A DNA stretch of 64,000 nucleotides from Gilvibacter sediminis (lineage in GTDB: Bacteria > Bacteroidota > Bacteroidia > Flavobacteriales > Flavobacteriaceae): the NCBI RefSeq assembly GCF_028561565.1, contig NZ_JAQQTE010000022.1, positions 189,716-253,715 on the forward strand, given 5' to 3'. Below are positions 5,588-13,680 of this stretch, in pieces. The position numbers and the translations under genes are program-made. The first letter of the stretch is position 1; every line of letters starts with the position of its first letter. The notes under the pieces are model-generated. The model saw nothing but the letters and a program-made list of their open reading frames with translations, ran no database searches and was not told where the DNA came from.

Positions 5588-6505
5588 TTATTGCTTCCGC
5601 AAGTAAATGGTTCCAAAGTCGGTTCGGATATCCAGCTTGGTACCGCCACCGTTTAGCTCAGCATTGATCATTTTTTGATTGTCGCTGTACTCTTCTTGAA
5701 TGATCTTAAAATCGAGATTACTCAAGATCTCTTGTCCAACGATACTGGCGCTAACCTTAGCTTTTGCGGGCATGGTGATGTCAATATCGCCATCATTACT
5801 AATAATAGAGAACAGATCATCAGGGCGCTTTTTGTCAAAGACCACCTTCACATCACCTCCTAAGGTGTTAACAAGAGCAGGTCCGCTAACATCGGTCAAC
5901 TCAATGGCCTTGTATTGGCTAGAAACCATGAGTTCTCCTGCGTAATCGTTGATTTTTAAGGCTTCCGCAGAAAAGATCAAACGGCTGGGGTTGCTGTTGT
6001 TTTTACATTTCCCGGCATCTAGAACAAGTTTTACGCTATTCGGTACTAAGATCTCATAAGACGTACTGCTCACAAAGAGCACGTTGGATTGTCCGTCCGC
6101 AGCTTTATCCGTAATGGTCAAACGACTCCCAAACTTTTGAATGTCAAAATTCATGTCAATGGCCGTGTGGTCTTCTTTGGTGCTTCCCAGAGGAGTAAGC
6201 CCTTTTGATTTCTCTTTTTTGTCTTTATCAAAGGTGCTGAAATACAAATAACTGATCGAGTCCGTGCTCGTGGTATTTACGCGAGCTTGGCCGTTTAGCA
6301 CATAGCTGTTGCCTCTATTGACATAAAAGACATTCTCTGGAGTATTGCTTTTTATGACCACTTGATCCCCATCGTAGCCCGATATTTGAATCTTAGAGGA
6401 TGTACAAATTTCCAAAGTGCCTTTTTTAAAGTCGATGGACTTTTCCTGCGCAGAAAGGCTTACTGCGGCCAGAAGCATTACTAAAGTGATGAACGTTTTT
6501 TTCAT
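5588..6505 (-). CDS. exported DUF4097-like beta-helix protein
   Basis: This 305-aa protein has a signal peptide (about 1-19, ending SLSAQ). The rest is a string of short beta strands with the spacing seen in DUF4097/adhesin-like beta-solenoid proteins: GTLEICTSSKIQISGYDGDQVVIKS at the front, and later LKINDYAGELMVSSQYKAIELTDV, GDVKVVF, GDIDITMP and GTKLDIRTDFGTIYLRKQ. There is no catalytic motif. It is the third gene of an operon (sigma factor, HEAT membrane protein, this gene; 9-bp gap), so it is probably an output or envelope component of that ECF system. Two isolated Cys residues (KGTLEICTSS, GKCKNNS) could form a disulfide in the periplasm. Confidence 0.7.
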   Translation of the reverse strand: MKKTFITLVMLLAAVSLSAQEKSIDFKKGTLEICTSSKIQISGYDGDQVVIKSNTPENVFYVNRGNSYVLNGQARVNTTSTDSISYLYFSTFDKDKKEKSKGLTPLGSTKEDHTAIDMNFDIQKFGSRLTITDKAADGQSNVLFVSSTSYEILVPNSVKLVLDAGKCKNNSNPSRLIFSAEALKINDYAGELMVSSQYKAIELTDVSGPALVNTLGGDVKVVFDKKRPDDLFSIISNDGDIDITMPAKAKVSASIVGQEILSNLDFKIIQEEYSDNQKMINAELNGGGTKLDIRTDFGTIYLRKQ

Positions 6506-6514
6506 GATGAATGT

Positions 6515-7132
6515 TTATTGATTATTAAAAGCAGCCACCGCCAGAGAGGCCGTATTGCGCACTGCGGCTTCCTGGTTGCGGTCTGCTACGATTTGTTCTA
6601 ACGGATCTGTAGCTCGTGTTTCTTTGAGCTCCGCGAGAGTTTTTATAAGTTTTATTTGTACTAAGGCTTCAGTCTCACTGCTTAAAGCGCCGAGTAGGGC
6701 CGTGCGAACTTCTTCCTGCTGACCAAAGGCCTTAAGAGCGGTAATAGCCTCTATCTTAACATTGGTCTGAGTCTCCTCACTCAGTAAAGAGATCAGTACT
6801 TTTTGAAAGTTCTCATCGGCAGTGCGATCTTGACTTTCTTGATAGGCCGCCAAGGCTTCCAATTGTTCACTCGGATATTCCATCGCGGCAATTTGATCCA
6901 ACATTTCTTGCTGTGCTGGGTCAATTCCGGAGTCATTATTTAAAAAAGGAATGCTCAACATTCCCAGTACCAAAACGGCTGCCACCGCATACCACCATTT
7001 GGTTTTTGGTTTTTTAGCAGATGAGTGGAACTCTTTTTTAAGACGTGCTTCAAAGAACACATCTTGTGATTCGGGCCACTGCTTAAGTTTTCCTTCTGAT
7101 TTTAATCGTTCTAATTGCTTCTCTAAGGACAT
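6515..7132 (-). CDS. HEAT-repeat membrane protein, probable anti-sigma partner
   Basis: This 205-aa protein has a cytosolic N-terminal segment (1-45, rich in Lys/Glu, with SLEKQLERLKSEGKLKQWPESQ). A single membrane span follows at about 47-65 (WWYAVAAVLVLGMLSIPFL). A periplasmic domain of HEAT-like helical repeats makes up the rest (about 95-200: VLISLLSEETQTNVKIEAITALKAFG..., LLGALSSETEALVQIKLIKTLAELKE...). Its start overlaps the sigma gene end by 10 bp, so translation is coupled. By position and topology it is the likely anti-sigma factor, although I see no clear zinc-containing (ZAS) motif. The HEAT repeats would be the sensor part. Confidence 0.7.
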   Translation of the reverse strand: MSLEKQLERLKSEGKLKQWPESQDVFFEARLKKEFHSSAKKPKTKWWYAVAAVLVLGMLSIPFLNNDSGIDPAQQEMLDQIAAMEYPSEQLEALAAYQESQDRTADENFQKVLISLLSEETQTNVKIEAITALKAFGQQEEVRTALLGALSSETEALVQIKLIKTLAELKETRATDPLEQIVADRNQEAAVRNTASLAVAAFNNQ

Positions 7133-7662
7133 GTCTTTAATTTTTTTTCGATGGCTGCTTTTAAAGCCAATTTTGCTCGTCTATACTGATTGCGTACTGT
7201 ACTTTCTTTGAGTTCTAAATGCTGAGCGATCTCTTTGTGAGAATACCCCTCAATAGCGTACAAGACCACAACCAACCGATGCTGTTCTTTTAGTTCATCC
7301 AAAGCTTCTTGCATCAGCTTTAAGGGCAGCTCATCGGTCTGATCTTCTTCTGGAGTAAAGGCTACTGTGGTGTCCTCTTCCTCTTGCCAGTCAAAGCGCT
7401 GTTCTTTGCGCAATACATCCAAAGACATATTGGTTGCAATTCGGTAGAGCCAAGCTCCTAAATTGCTGTTCAAGTCCAGATCATCAATCTTTTGAAAGCC
7501 CTTGATAAACGCTTCCTGAACCACATCTTGCGCCAAGCTAGGCCGCTTTAATATGCGTATCGCGGCAGTATACAGCAACCCTTTGTAGGTGTTAAATACC
7601 TCGAGCTGAGCTGCGTAAGAATTGGCTTGGCAGGCCTTGATTAGTTGTGGTGTGTTAGACAA
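7123..7662 (-). CDS. ECF-type RNA polymerase sigma factor
   Basis: This 179-aa protein has sigma region 2 at about 23-95 (AQDVVQEAFIKGFQKIDDL, then AWLYRIATNMSLDVLRKE) and a region 4 helix-turn-helix at about 120-170 (VVLYAIEGYSHKEIAQHLELKESTVRNQYRRAKLAL; first and last parts quoted from memory of the translation). The linker is acidic. The start in frame is TTG at 7662; a TAA lies upstream in frame and no ATG precedes region 2. It heads the operon with the HEAT protein and DUF4097-like gene and probably directs its own operon under envelope stress. Confidence 0.9.
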   Translation of the reverse strand: MSNTPQLIKACQANSYAAQLEVFNTYKGLLYTAAIRILKRPSLAQDVVQEAFIKGFQKIDDLDLNSNLGAWLYRIATNMSLDVLRKEQRFDWQEEEDTTVAFTPEEDQTDELPLKLMQEALDELKEQHRLVVVLYAIEGYSHKEIAQHLELKESTVRNQYRRAKLALKAAIEKKLKTCP

Positions 7663-7762
7663 TCTGTGATGCTTTGTTGTTTAGTAAACGGGCCGTTTTT
7701 AAAAATGTCGCAAAAAAAATTCGAAAAATTTATTTTTCAGGAAATCCGTACATCGAATAAAT

Positions 7763-7792
7763 TTTGGGTTGTAAGTAATTTCTGTATTTTTG
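7763..7792 (+). promoter_or_regulatory. promoter of the methyltransferase gene
   Basis: TTTG (7763-7766), an 18-nt spacer and TATTTTTG (7785-7792) match the Bacteroidota consensus closely. The predicted start is near 7799, about 28 nt before the TTG start codon. It lies in the divergent region shared with the ECF sigma gene. Confidence 0.6.
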
Positions 7793-7826
7793 TGAGATCA
7801 ACTATTGCAACTAGACCGCCTTTAAA

Positions 7827-8288
7827 TTGAAAAAGGATGTACTTTTTGTCTTGGTTCAATTTTTACTCTTTGTTTGTTATTTATTGAACTGGGGCCTTTT
7901 GGATATAGAAGCACCTCTTGTGCTACGATATGCCGCTAGTGCAGGTGTAGCCTTAGGTATCATCATTGTTATCCTCGGAATTCTCAACCTGAGTGATAAT
8001 TTAAGTCCTTTTCCTTCACCAAAGAAGAACAGTGTTTTGATCCAAAATGGCATCTATAAATACGTTCGTCATCCTATCTATCTCGGAATTTTGGTAGGCA
8101 TGTATTCTTATGCGCTCTACGCGGCATCTGCTGAAAAACTACTCATTACCCTACTGATCAATTTTGTCTTTTATTGGAAATCCAGCTATGAAGAAGAGCT
8201 TCTAGTACAACGCTATAGTAGTTACTCCAATTACCAGCAAATGACTGGAAGATTCTGGCCTAAATTCGGTTCCAAAAGAACACAATAA
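7827..8288 (+). CDS. isoprenylcysteine carboxyl methyltransferase-like membrane protein
   Basis: This 153-aa protein has four likely membrane spans: about 4-22, 30-54, then the conserved YKYVRHPIYLGILVGM (about 72-87), and 95-112. It ends with EEELLVQRYSSYSNYQQMTGRFWPKF. The Arg-His-Pro-x-Tyr-x-Gly motif followed by Glu-Glu and Tyr is the signature of the ICMT/PEMT group of S-adenosylmethionine-dependent membrane methyltransferases. The substrate is unknown; bacterial members may methylate lipids or other hydrophobic thiols. The start is TTG 7827 (no in-frame ATG nearby). A hairpin follows the stop. Confidence 0.75.
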   Translation: MKKDVLFVLVQFLLFVCYLLNWGLLDIEAPLVLRYAASAGVALGIIIVILGILNLSDNLSPFPSPKKNSVLIQNGIYKYVRHPIYLGILVGMYSYALYAASAEKLLITLLINFVFYWKSSYEEELLVQRYSSYSNYQQMTGRFWPKFGSKRTQ

Positions 8289-8289
8289 G

Positions 8290-8310
8290 GTTATCAACAT
8301 TCTTGATAAC
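8290..8310 (+). terminator. hairpin after the methyltransferase gene
   Basis: GTTATCAA (8290-8297), the loop CATTC and TTGATAAC (8303-8310) form a perfect 8-bp stem followed by TTTTACT. It starts just after the stop at 8288, before the trxB gene. Confidence 0.55.
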
Positions 8311-8367
8311 TTTTACTGTAAGGATTGCCTTTATTCTACTACTTTTACTGTATCAAATCAGAATGAA

Positions 8368-9336
8368 ATGTCAGATACTATAGAACGCGTTAAATGTTTG
8401 ATCATAGGCTCGGGACCTGCAGGGTACACCGCTGCCATTTATGCTTCTCGTGCCAATATGTTCCCAGTCTTGTACCAAGGAATGCAGCCGGGTGGGCAAC
8501 TTACTACTACCAATGATGTAGAGAATTTTCCAGGCTATCCTGACGGAATTACCGGCCCGGAAATGATGATAGAACTGCAAAAGCAAGCCCAACGCTTTGG
8601 TACAGATGTACGAGACGGTTGGGTAACTAAAGTAGATTTTAGCGGACCAGTACATAAAATTTGGGTCAATGAGACTACAGAGATCCATGCAGATACCATC
8701 ATTATCAGCACGGGAGCTTCTGCAAAATACCTAGGGCTAGAATCTGAACAAAAATATTTGAATCTCGGTGGAGGCGTATCGGCTTGTGCCGTTTGTGACG
8801 GATTCTTTTACCGCAATCAAGAAGTAGTGATCGTAGGAGCAGGGGACTCTGCTTGTGAAGAAGCGCACTACCTTTCTAAGTTGTGTAAAAAAGTAACCAT
8901 GTTGGTGCGTCGTGATGAATTCCGCGCATCTAAGATCATGGAAGCGCGTGTGCGCAATACAGAGAATATTGAAATTCTCTTCAATACAGAAACCGATGAA
9001 GTCCTAGGAGACGGTCAAGTAGTTACAGGAGTTCGTGTAAAGAACAATATTACTGGCGCTACCGATGAGATCTCAGCAACAGGATTCTTCGTGGCGATCG
9101 GTCACAAACCCAACACAGACATCTTTAAAGGTTGGTTAGACATGGACGAGACTGGATACATCATTAACAAGGCAGGAACAGCGCATACCAATGTGCCTGG
9201 AGTCTTTGTTTCTGGAGATGCTGCAGACCATGTGTACCGCCAGGCGATCACTGCTGCAGGAACTGGATGTATGGCAGCCTTGGACGCAGAACGTTATTTA
9301 GCCGCTGTTGAAAGTGAATCCACAGTAGCTTCTTAA
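8368..9336 (+). CDS. trxB: thioredoxin reductase
   Basis: This 322-aa flavoprotein reduces thioredoxin with NADPH. The FAD-binding GSGPAG is at residues 14-19. The redox-active CAVC is at Cys140-Cys143 within SACAVCDGFF. The NADPH-binding GAGDSA is at 157-162, followed by the RRDEFRAS segment that contacts the NADP phosphate. The C-terminal GVFVSGDAADHVYRQA block binds FAD. Length and motif order are those of bacterial low-molecular-weight thioredoxin reductases. The start is ATG 8368; an ATG five bases earlier is out of frame. It acts in the cytosol and fits with OxyR nearby in redox homeostasis. A terminator follows. Confidence 0.97.
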   Translation: MSDTIERVKCLIIGSGPAGYTAAIYASRANMFPVLYQGMQPGGQLTTTNDVENFPGYPDGITGPEMMIELQKQAQRFGTDVRDGWVTKVDFSGPVHKIWVNETTEIHADTIIISTGASAKYLGLESEQKYLNLGGGVSACAVCDGFFYRNQEVVIVGAGDSACEEAHYLSKLCKKVTMLVRRDEFRASKIMEARVRNTENIEILFNTETDEVLGDGQVVTGVRVKNNITGATDEISATGFFVAIGHKPNTDIFKGWLDMDETGYIINKAGTAHTNVPGVFVSGDAADHVYRQAITAAGTGCMAALDAERYLAAVESESTVAS

Positions 9337-9358
9337 TCGCTACTCGAATGAAAAGATA

Positions 9359-9384
9359 AAAGCCGCTTTTGAGCGGCTTTTTTT
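9359..9384. terminator. bidirectional terminator between trxB and the NTF2-like gene
   Basis: AAAGCCGCT (9359-9367), the loop TTTG and AGCGGCTTT (9372-9380) are followed by more T. The A run on the left side allows use by the convergent minus-strand gene, whose stop codon lies inside its edge. Confidence 0.85.
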
Positions 9385-9877
9385 ATTGCTGTGGTCCGTG
9401 GTTATAACTGTAAGAACGCTGCAGCATCCAATCGTCGCCTTCTTTTATCCAAAGGTGAGAGAATAGTGCAATAGACCCTTTTTGTTCGGGTCCATCATTC
9501 ATACTGAAATAGAATTTGTGTTCTCCTTTCTGCAGCAAGCCGTACAGGGTTCCATCATTTTGATATAAAGGAAAGATCTCCGTAGAACCCGCAACTAGTT
9601 CCCGCCGACTTTTTCGGCCTGGGAAGTTGCAAATGTTTTGATCCACAGATTCAATAAATACCTGTTTGCCTTTGGTGATCCCGCCTTGATCGTGATAGAA
9701 TTCAAAATCTTCACTGATAAGGCCTTGAAGCACTTCATTTTGACATTGATTAAAGGCGAGTTCAAACAGCAGGCTGTCTTTAGCCATGACCATTTTGTAA
9801 TGTTCGTCTTGAGGGTCTAGCTGCGCAAAACTTAAGGCAGGGACTAGCAGGCAAACAAGGAGTTTGATTGTTTTCAT
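9383..9877 (-). CDS. exported NTF2-like (DUF4440-type) protein
   Basis: This 164-aa protein has a signal peptide (1-18, ending SFAQ). The mature domain looks like a SnoaL/NTF2 cone: a helix (KDSLLFELAFNQCQNEVLQGLISEDFEFYHDQGG), then GKQVFIESV and strands including YGLLQKGEHKFYF and LWIKEGDDWMLQRSYSYNH. This arrangement is that of DUF4440 proteins, whose roles are mostly unknown. A tryptophan-arginine ending of the last strand is typical. It is probably periplasmic. It stands alone, convergent to trxB. Confidence 0.7.
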   Translation of the reverse strand: MKTIKLLVCLLVPALSFAQLDPQDEHYKMVMAKDSLLFELAFNQCQNEVLQGLISEDFEFYHDQGGITKGKQVFIESVDQNICNFPGRKSRRELVAGSTEIFPLYQNDGTLYGLLQKGEHKFYFSMNDGPEQKGSIALFSHLWIKEGDDWMLQRSYSYNHGPQQ

Positions 9878-9906
9878 AGTTGTTGATTGATGAATTTAAA
9901 TTGAAA

Positions 9907-9928
9907 GACCGCCACAATTGTGGCGGTC
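9907..9928 (-). terminator. palindromic terminator after the head-GIN gene
   Basis: A perfect 22-nt palindrome (arms GACCGCCAC and GTGGCGGTC around AATT) lies 54 bp beyond the stop of the minus-strand operon and is followed on that strand by TTTCAATTT. It can end the PadR/PspC operon. A full palindrome could also be a protein site, but position favours termination. Confidence 0.65.
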
Positions 9929-9982
9929 CACTTCAACGTATGAATGAGCGTTATGGAGTTAGATCGCTCATTTCCGTTAGGA

Positions 9983-10699
9983 CTACATCTTGCGAATTGC
10001 GCTTGATTTTCCGTCCTTTTTGTTCACGGTCATTGGGTCTCCGTAGTATTTGATGTCACCACCGCTGCTGGCTTTGGCATCAAGGCTTTCCGTTACGTTA
10101 ACCACTATATCTGCACCGCTCGATACTTCAGCGCGTACTTTGGTCGCTTCTAGATTACGAGCATTGAGATCACTACCGCTAGAGGCGTCTGCTGTAAAGT
10201 ATTTAGCGCGTCCGCTTATTTTGATATCAGCTCCAGAACTTGTTTTGGCTGTCACTTCACGTGCATCGATCTCTAATTCAAGATCGGCTCCGCTACTGCT
10301 GCTGATCTCTAATTGATCGGCTCTGATGATGTCGCTGGCAAGCACATCGGCACCGCTACTGGCTTCTACCACATTTAGGCTCGTATAGGTCACATAGACC
10401 TTTTTAGCGCTCGCGCGGTTGATGTTCTTGGTGGTTCTGATTTTAAGTACTCCATTGACTACTTCGGTTTCGATGAATTCGTGCAGGTTAGAATCTGCTT
10501 CTACCACTACTTTGTTCTCCGATCCCTCTTCCAGGAATACGTCCAGGCCGCTGGAACCTCTTACCCCATTGAAGTCATCGCTAAGGTTACGGGTTTTGGT
10601 GACTACATTGCCGTTGCCGCTTTCTGCATTGACCACAAGGTCAAAGTTGCAGGAAGTCATTACAAAGGCGCTTAAGATTGCTAAAATTGAAAGTCGCAT
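9983..10699 (-). CDS. head-GIN domain (DUF2807) lipoprotein
   Basis: This 238-aa lipoprotein has MTSC with Cys17 as the lipidated residue. The rest is a parallel beta-helix of the head-GIN (DUF2807) type. VRGSSGLDVFLEEGSENKVVVEAD opens the domain, and the rungs carry the repeated tetrad Ser-Ser-Gly-Ala/Ser/Gly-Asp (VEASSGADVL, SSSSGADLEL, AKTSSGADIKI, ADASSGSDLNA, AEVSSGADIVV, AKASSGGDIKY). No enzyme motif is present. It ends the DUF4870/PadR/PspC operon (19 bp after PspC), so an envelope-stress role is plausible. Such proteins are probably surface or periplasmic scaffolds. Confidence 0.85.
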   Translation of the reverse strand: MRLSILAILSAFVMTSCNFDLVVNAESGNGNVVTKTRNLSDDFNGVRGSSGLDVFLEEGSENKVVVEADSNLHEFIETEVVNGVLKIRTTKNINRASAKKVYVTYTSLNVVEASSGADVLASDIIRADQLEISSSSGADLELEIDAREVTAKTSSGADIKISGRAKYFTADASSGSDLNARNLEATKVRAEVSSGADIVVNVTESLDAKASSGGDIKYYGDPMTVNKKDGKSSAIRKM

Positions 10700-10718
10700 A
10701 CGTTTAAAGATTTAGTTG

Positions 10719-12530
10719 TTATTGATTTGATGAATTATTGATACTGTCATTAACCACTCCAGTTTGTGTTGCTGTAGTGTCCGTTACGGTCGATTGCGTT
10801 TGGGTCGTACCCTCGGTAGACGGCTCCACATCGTCTACCCAGGTGTCGCTTTTGCCCCAATCGTCGTCGTCCCAATCGTCACTGCTCCAGTCGTCATCGT
10901 CCCAACCGCTGGTGGTTCTATCTCCACGGTAGTTAGACTCTTTTCCGTCTGGACAGTTCAGACAAACCGTCTTTCCTTTTTCAATGCGTAGGAAGTACTC
11001 TTCATCGCCTCGAGTCAGGATATCGTCATAGTAAGAACTGTTAGAGTGGAAGGTTCTGGTGTTCTTGTCGGCAAAGAGAACGGACCCTTCTGGCAAGTAC
11101 AGTATAACCTCTACTTCTTGATCACGGAACTTATCGGCCACATCGACTAAGAAATATCCGTCTAAATACAAGGTGTTTCCTTTCAGTTCATAATTATAGT
11201 TGATACGGTTGGCATATTCTCTAGAGCGCTGATAATCTGTAGAGTTAGCAGATTTTTCAATGCTGATTCTACCTTCTGGTTTGCTGGTTGATCTTACGAT
11301 CAATCTAACGTCGTTGCTATAAAGGACACGGTTGCCGTCATCATCTCTTTTGATCTCAAATCCGCCGCTTCTGTTGGCTCGGTATTCAAAATTCTCATTA
11401 GAGACCATCTTAACACGTAAGGTGTCATTGGCGGTCACCGCTATTGGGTTCACTTGTTTCACGCTGCCTTCATTAGAGATCTCGGTCACCTCACGGATCG
11501 CAAAGATTCCCATCATGATCACTGCGGCAATCCAAGCGATACCTAAAGTGATCTTGGCTGGTGTTCCAATTGATTTGATGTTCGGAATCAAGATCTTCAA
11601 TCCAAGTAGGAACAGTACAAAGAATGGAATACCCACCGCTAGAAGTACGGAGATAGAGATCAACCAAATTGGAGCACCAGAGGTGTTCACCACGGTGATA
11701 TAATCGGTCAGATCGCTTCCCCAAAAGCTCACAGAGCCTAAAGAGAACATACTTACAATAAGGCTCACCAAGGTAGAGATCGCCGTGATCAGTAAAATGA
11801 TTCCAATGAACTTGAAAATGATCTTAAAAAAGACGCTGAATACGCTCCCAACTCCGTCAAAAAAGCTAGAGGCTCCAGATTTGGCGCGTTTTCTTGCACC
11901 GTCTAAATCGACATCTTTTACCTTATCGGCGACGCGTTCGTACTCGTCCTTAATCTTTTTTTCAATGTTCTCTATTGTGACCGCGTCACCCTGCATGGTC
12001 AATTTGTCTGCAGTGCTTTCTGCGGCTGGAACCAAGATCCAGAATAAAATATATACTACAAGGAAGAATCCACTAGAGAATACAGTGAGTAAGATCCATA
12101 ATAGACGCACCCAGATCGTATCGATCCCTAAATAGTGTCCCAATCCGGCAGCCACACCAGAAATGAATTTGTTGTCTACATCTCTAAAGAGCTGTTTGTA
12201 GTTTGCGCGTTTTTGGTACTCTTGCTTGCGTTGTTGCTTCGGAGGTGCATCGTCAAAGATCTCCTCGTCCACCATATAATCTTCAGGTTGGCCCATAACG
12301 GCAATAACCTCGTCTAATTCTTTGATAGAGATCACCTGAGAGATCGAATCTCTTTTCTCTGCAAATAGTTCGGCAATTCGGGCTTCGATATCACGGATGA
12401 TCTCATCCTGTCCCTGAGGATCGGTAAAGGATTTTTTGATGGCATCCAGATAGCGATTCAGCTTGGCAAAGGCATCCTCGTCAATGTGGAAAAAGGTTCC
12501 GCCCAAATTTATATTGATTGTCTTTTTCAT
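10719..12530 (-). CDS. PspC-domain membrane protein
   Basis: This 603-aa protein starts with a soluble segment (1-100; MKKTININLGGTFFHIDEDAF, then DIEARIAELF and a VIAVMGQPEDY helix). The PspC domain follows (about 110-170): LFRDVDNKFISGVAAGLGHYLGIDTIWVRLLWILL and another hydrophobic span. Several further membrane helices run to about 350 (three or more). A large periplasmic beta-rich region (about 370-520) precedes an acidic, Asp/Trp-rich tail (WDDDDWSSDDWDDDDWGK). PspC proteins respond to membrane stress. It follows the PadR gene with a 4-bp ATGA overlap. The tail could be a low-complexity calcium- or lipid-binding region; that is a guess. Confidence 0.85.
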   Translation of the reverse strand: MKKTININLGGTFFHIDEDAFAKLNRYLDAIKKSFTDPQGQDEIIRDIEARIAELFAEKRDSISQVISIKELDEVIAVMGQPEDYMVDEEIFDDAPPKQQRKQEYQKRANYKQLFRDVDNKFISGVAAGLGHYLGIDTIWVRLLWILLTVFSSGFFLVVYILFWILVPAAESTADKLTMQGDAVTIENIEKKIKDEYERVADKVKDVDLDGARKRAKSGASSFFDGVGSVFSVFFKIIFKFIGIILLITAISTLVSLIVSMFSLGSVSFWGSDLTDYITVVNTSGAPIWLISISVLLAVGIPFFVLFLLGLKILIPNIKSIGTPAKITLGIAWIAAVIMMGIFAIREVTEISNEGSVKQVNPIAVTANDTLRVKMVSNENFEYRANRSGGFEIKRDDDGNRVLYSNDVRLIVRSTSKPEGRISIEKSANSTDYQRSREYANRINYNYELKGNTLYLDGYFLVDVADKFRDQEVEVILYLPEGSVLFADKNTRTFHSNSSYYDDILTRGDEEYFLRIEKGKTVCLNCPDGKESNYRGDRTTSGWDDDDWSSDDWDDDDWGKSDTWVDDVEPSTEGTTQTQSTVTDTTATQTGVVNDSINNSSNQ

Positions 12531-12865
12531 TTTGTTGATTTTACGCTAATTACTGTATTGACTGCCTGTTGCAGTTCGTCCCAGGTGTTGTTTAGTTCTT
12601 TTAGGAACAGCTTACCAGTTTCGGTTAGTTCATAATATTTTCGAGGCGGTCCGCTCGTGGATTCTTCCCAGCGATAGGATAGCAATCCGGCATTCTTTAG
12701 CCGTGTCAGCAGAGGGTAAATAGTCCCTTCAACTACCAGCATTTTAGCCTCTTTCAATGCGTCCAGGATATCTGAAGTATAGGCCTCTCCGTCTCTTAAG
12801 ATGGACAGGATGCAAAACTCCAGTACGCCTTTTCTCATTTGTGCTTTTGTGTTCTCAATTTTCAT
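12527..12865 (-). CDS. PadR-family transcriptional regulator
   Basis: This 112-aa winged-helix repressor has the PadR signature. MRKGVLEFCILSILRDGEAYTSDIL is the first helix-turn-helix part. VVEGTIYPLLTRLKNAGLLSYRWEES is the recognition helix and start of the wing, and GPPRKYYELTETGKLFL is the wing and beginning of the dimerisation helix. PadR proteins bind a dyad of the ATGT/ACAT type and often repress their own operon. Here it lies inside a likely operon with DUF4870, a 56-aa protein, PspC and head-GIN genes, so it probably controls them. A dyad upstream of the first gene (13689-13701) is a candidate operator. Confidence 0.92.
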   Translation of the reverse strand: MKIENTKAQMRKGVLEFCILSILRDGEAYTSDILDALKEAKMLVVEGTIYPLLTRLKNAGLLSYRWEESTSGPPRKYYELTETGKLFLKELNNTWDELQQAVNTVISVKSTK

Positions 12866-12886
12866 GTTCTTTTCGTTTAATGAGAA

Positions 12887-13057
12887 TTAACTATTCTCGG
12901 TTCCGAAGCGGATGGTCGTTGCAACGCAATCGATCTGTGCCGACTGCTCAACAACCGCTTCGATGGTCTTGGCTTGGTCTGCTAGAGGAAGTGCGGGACT
13001 CCCCGGACTCATTAGGTTTAGCACTGCGGCCATGACCATATTAACTAGATTGCTCAT
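12887..13057 (-). CDS. 56-aa protein within the PadR/PspC operon
   Basis: An ATG at 13057 starts a 56-residue frame: MSNLVNMVMAAVLNLMSPG, then PALPLADQAKTIEAVVEQSAQIDCVA and a TTIRFGTENS tail. The first 18 residues are hydrophobic with Met and Ala, so it could be a small membrane-associated peptide. The longer alternative start at 13111 lies deep inside the DUF4870 gene and is less likely. It overlaps the end of the DUF4870 gene by 17 bp and precedes PadR by 21 bp, which argues for co-transcription. I do not recognise a family. Confidence 0.5.
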   Translation of the reverse strand: MSNLVNMVMAAVLNLMSPGSPALPLADQAKTIEAVVEQSAQIDCVATTIRFGTENS

Positions 13058-13661
13058 TTTTTGATGATGTGTTTTGTTCGTTTGATGATGATGAAGGCTC
13101 CGTAAAATCAACCTCAGGTTCTGAGGCCGAGTCTGTAGCCGTGGGTTCTTCAGAAGCTGGACCGCCAGCGGTTGCAGGGGTGAATTCAGCTTCTTCTGTT
13201 TTGATGAATCGTATACATAGGGGATAGCGGTAAAGCTCTCCGTTATTTGCTTTCATTGCGGCGGTAATCACGGCGTAGATCTCAAAAATAAAGATACAGA
13301 AGGCCAAGAGTACAGCTAGAAAGATCACCGTCAGGTATCCGCCTAATTCGTTTGCGTTTACCGAACGACTTCTGTAGTAGGCGTCGTCTAGGTGTTCTAG
13401 GATGCTGATGAAATCACCAGCGTGAAAGAACACGAACGGAAGACATAGAGCGGCGATGATAACGCCATAGAGTAATAGACTTAGCTGAAAGTTTATAGCC
13501 TCCCGTCCGTGGTGATCAATAAAAGCTTTTTCTCTGTTAGTGGTCCATAAGATAAGCGGACCAATAAAGTTCCCGAATGGGAAAAAGTACTTTAAAAAGG
13601 TCGCTAGGTGGATCGCCATTCCCAACGATTTGTCATTTTTTGATAAGCCAGTATTGTCCAT
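13041..13661 (-). CDS. DUF4870 domain membrane protein
   Basis: This 206-aa protein is of the DUF4870 type. LGMAIHLATFLKYFFPFGNFIGPLILW and DHHGREAINFQLSLLLYG are the family's hallmarks (the small cytosolic Arg-Glu-Ala-Ile-Asn-Phe motif between helices). Three or four membrane helices span about 13-33, 51-77 and 108-135. The C-terminal 60 residues are Ser/Glu/Pro-rich and disordered. It is the first gene of the PadR/PspC operon. A -7-type element (TATATTTG on the minus strand, 13688-13681) and a dyad lie just upstream. The biochemical function is unknown. Confidence 0.85.
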   Translation of the reverse strand: MDNTGLSKNDKSLGMAIHLATFLKYFFPFGNFIGPLILWTTNREKAFIDHHGREAINFQLSLLLYGVIIAALCLPFVFFHAGDFISILEHLDDAYYRSRSVNANELGGYLTVIFLAVLLAFCIFIFEIYAVITAAMKANNGELYRYPLCIRFIKTEEAEFTPATAGGPASEEPTATDSASEPEVDFTEPSSSSNEQNTSSKNEQSS

Positions 13662-13680
13662 TGCTTGTTATTTTCTTATG

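Noticed and set aside
10738-10991. Plus-strand ORFs opposite the PspC tail
   Set aside because: They mirror the Asp/Trp-rich repeats of PspC and have low-complexity Ser/Val/Pro content.
13057-13111. Longer start of the small PadR-operon gene (74 aa)
   Set aside because: The added His/Thr-rich residues lie inside the DUF4870 gene in another frame; ATG 13057 gives a cleaner protein.
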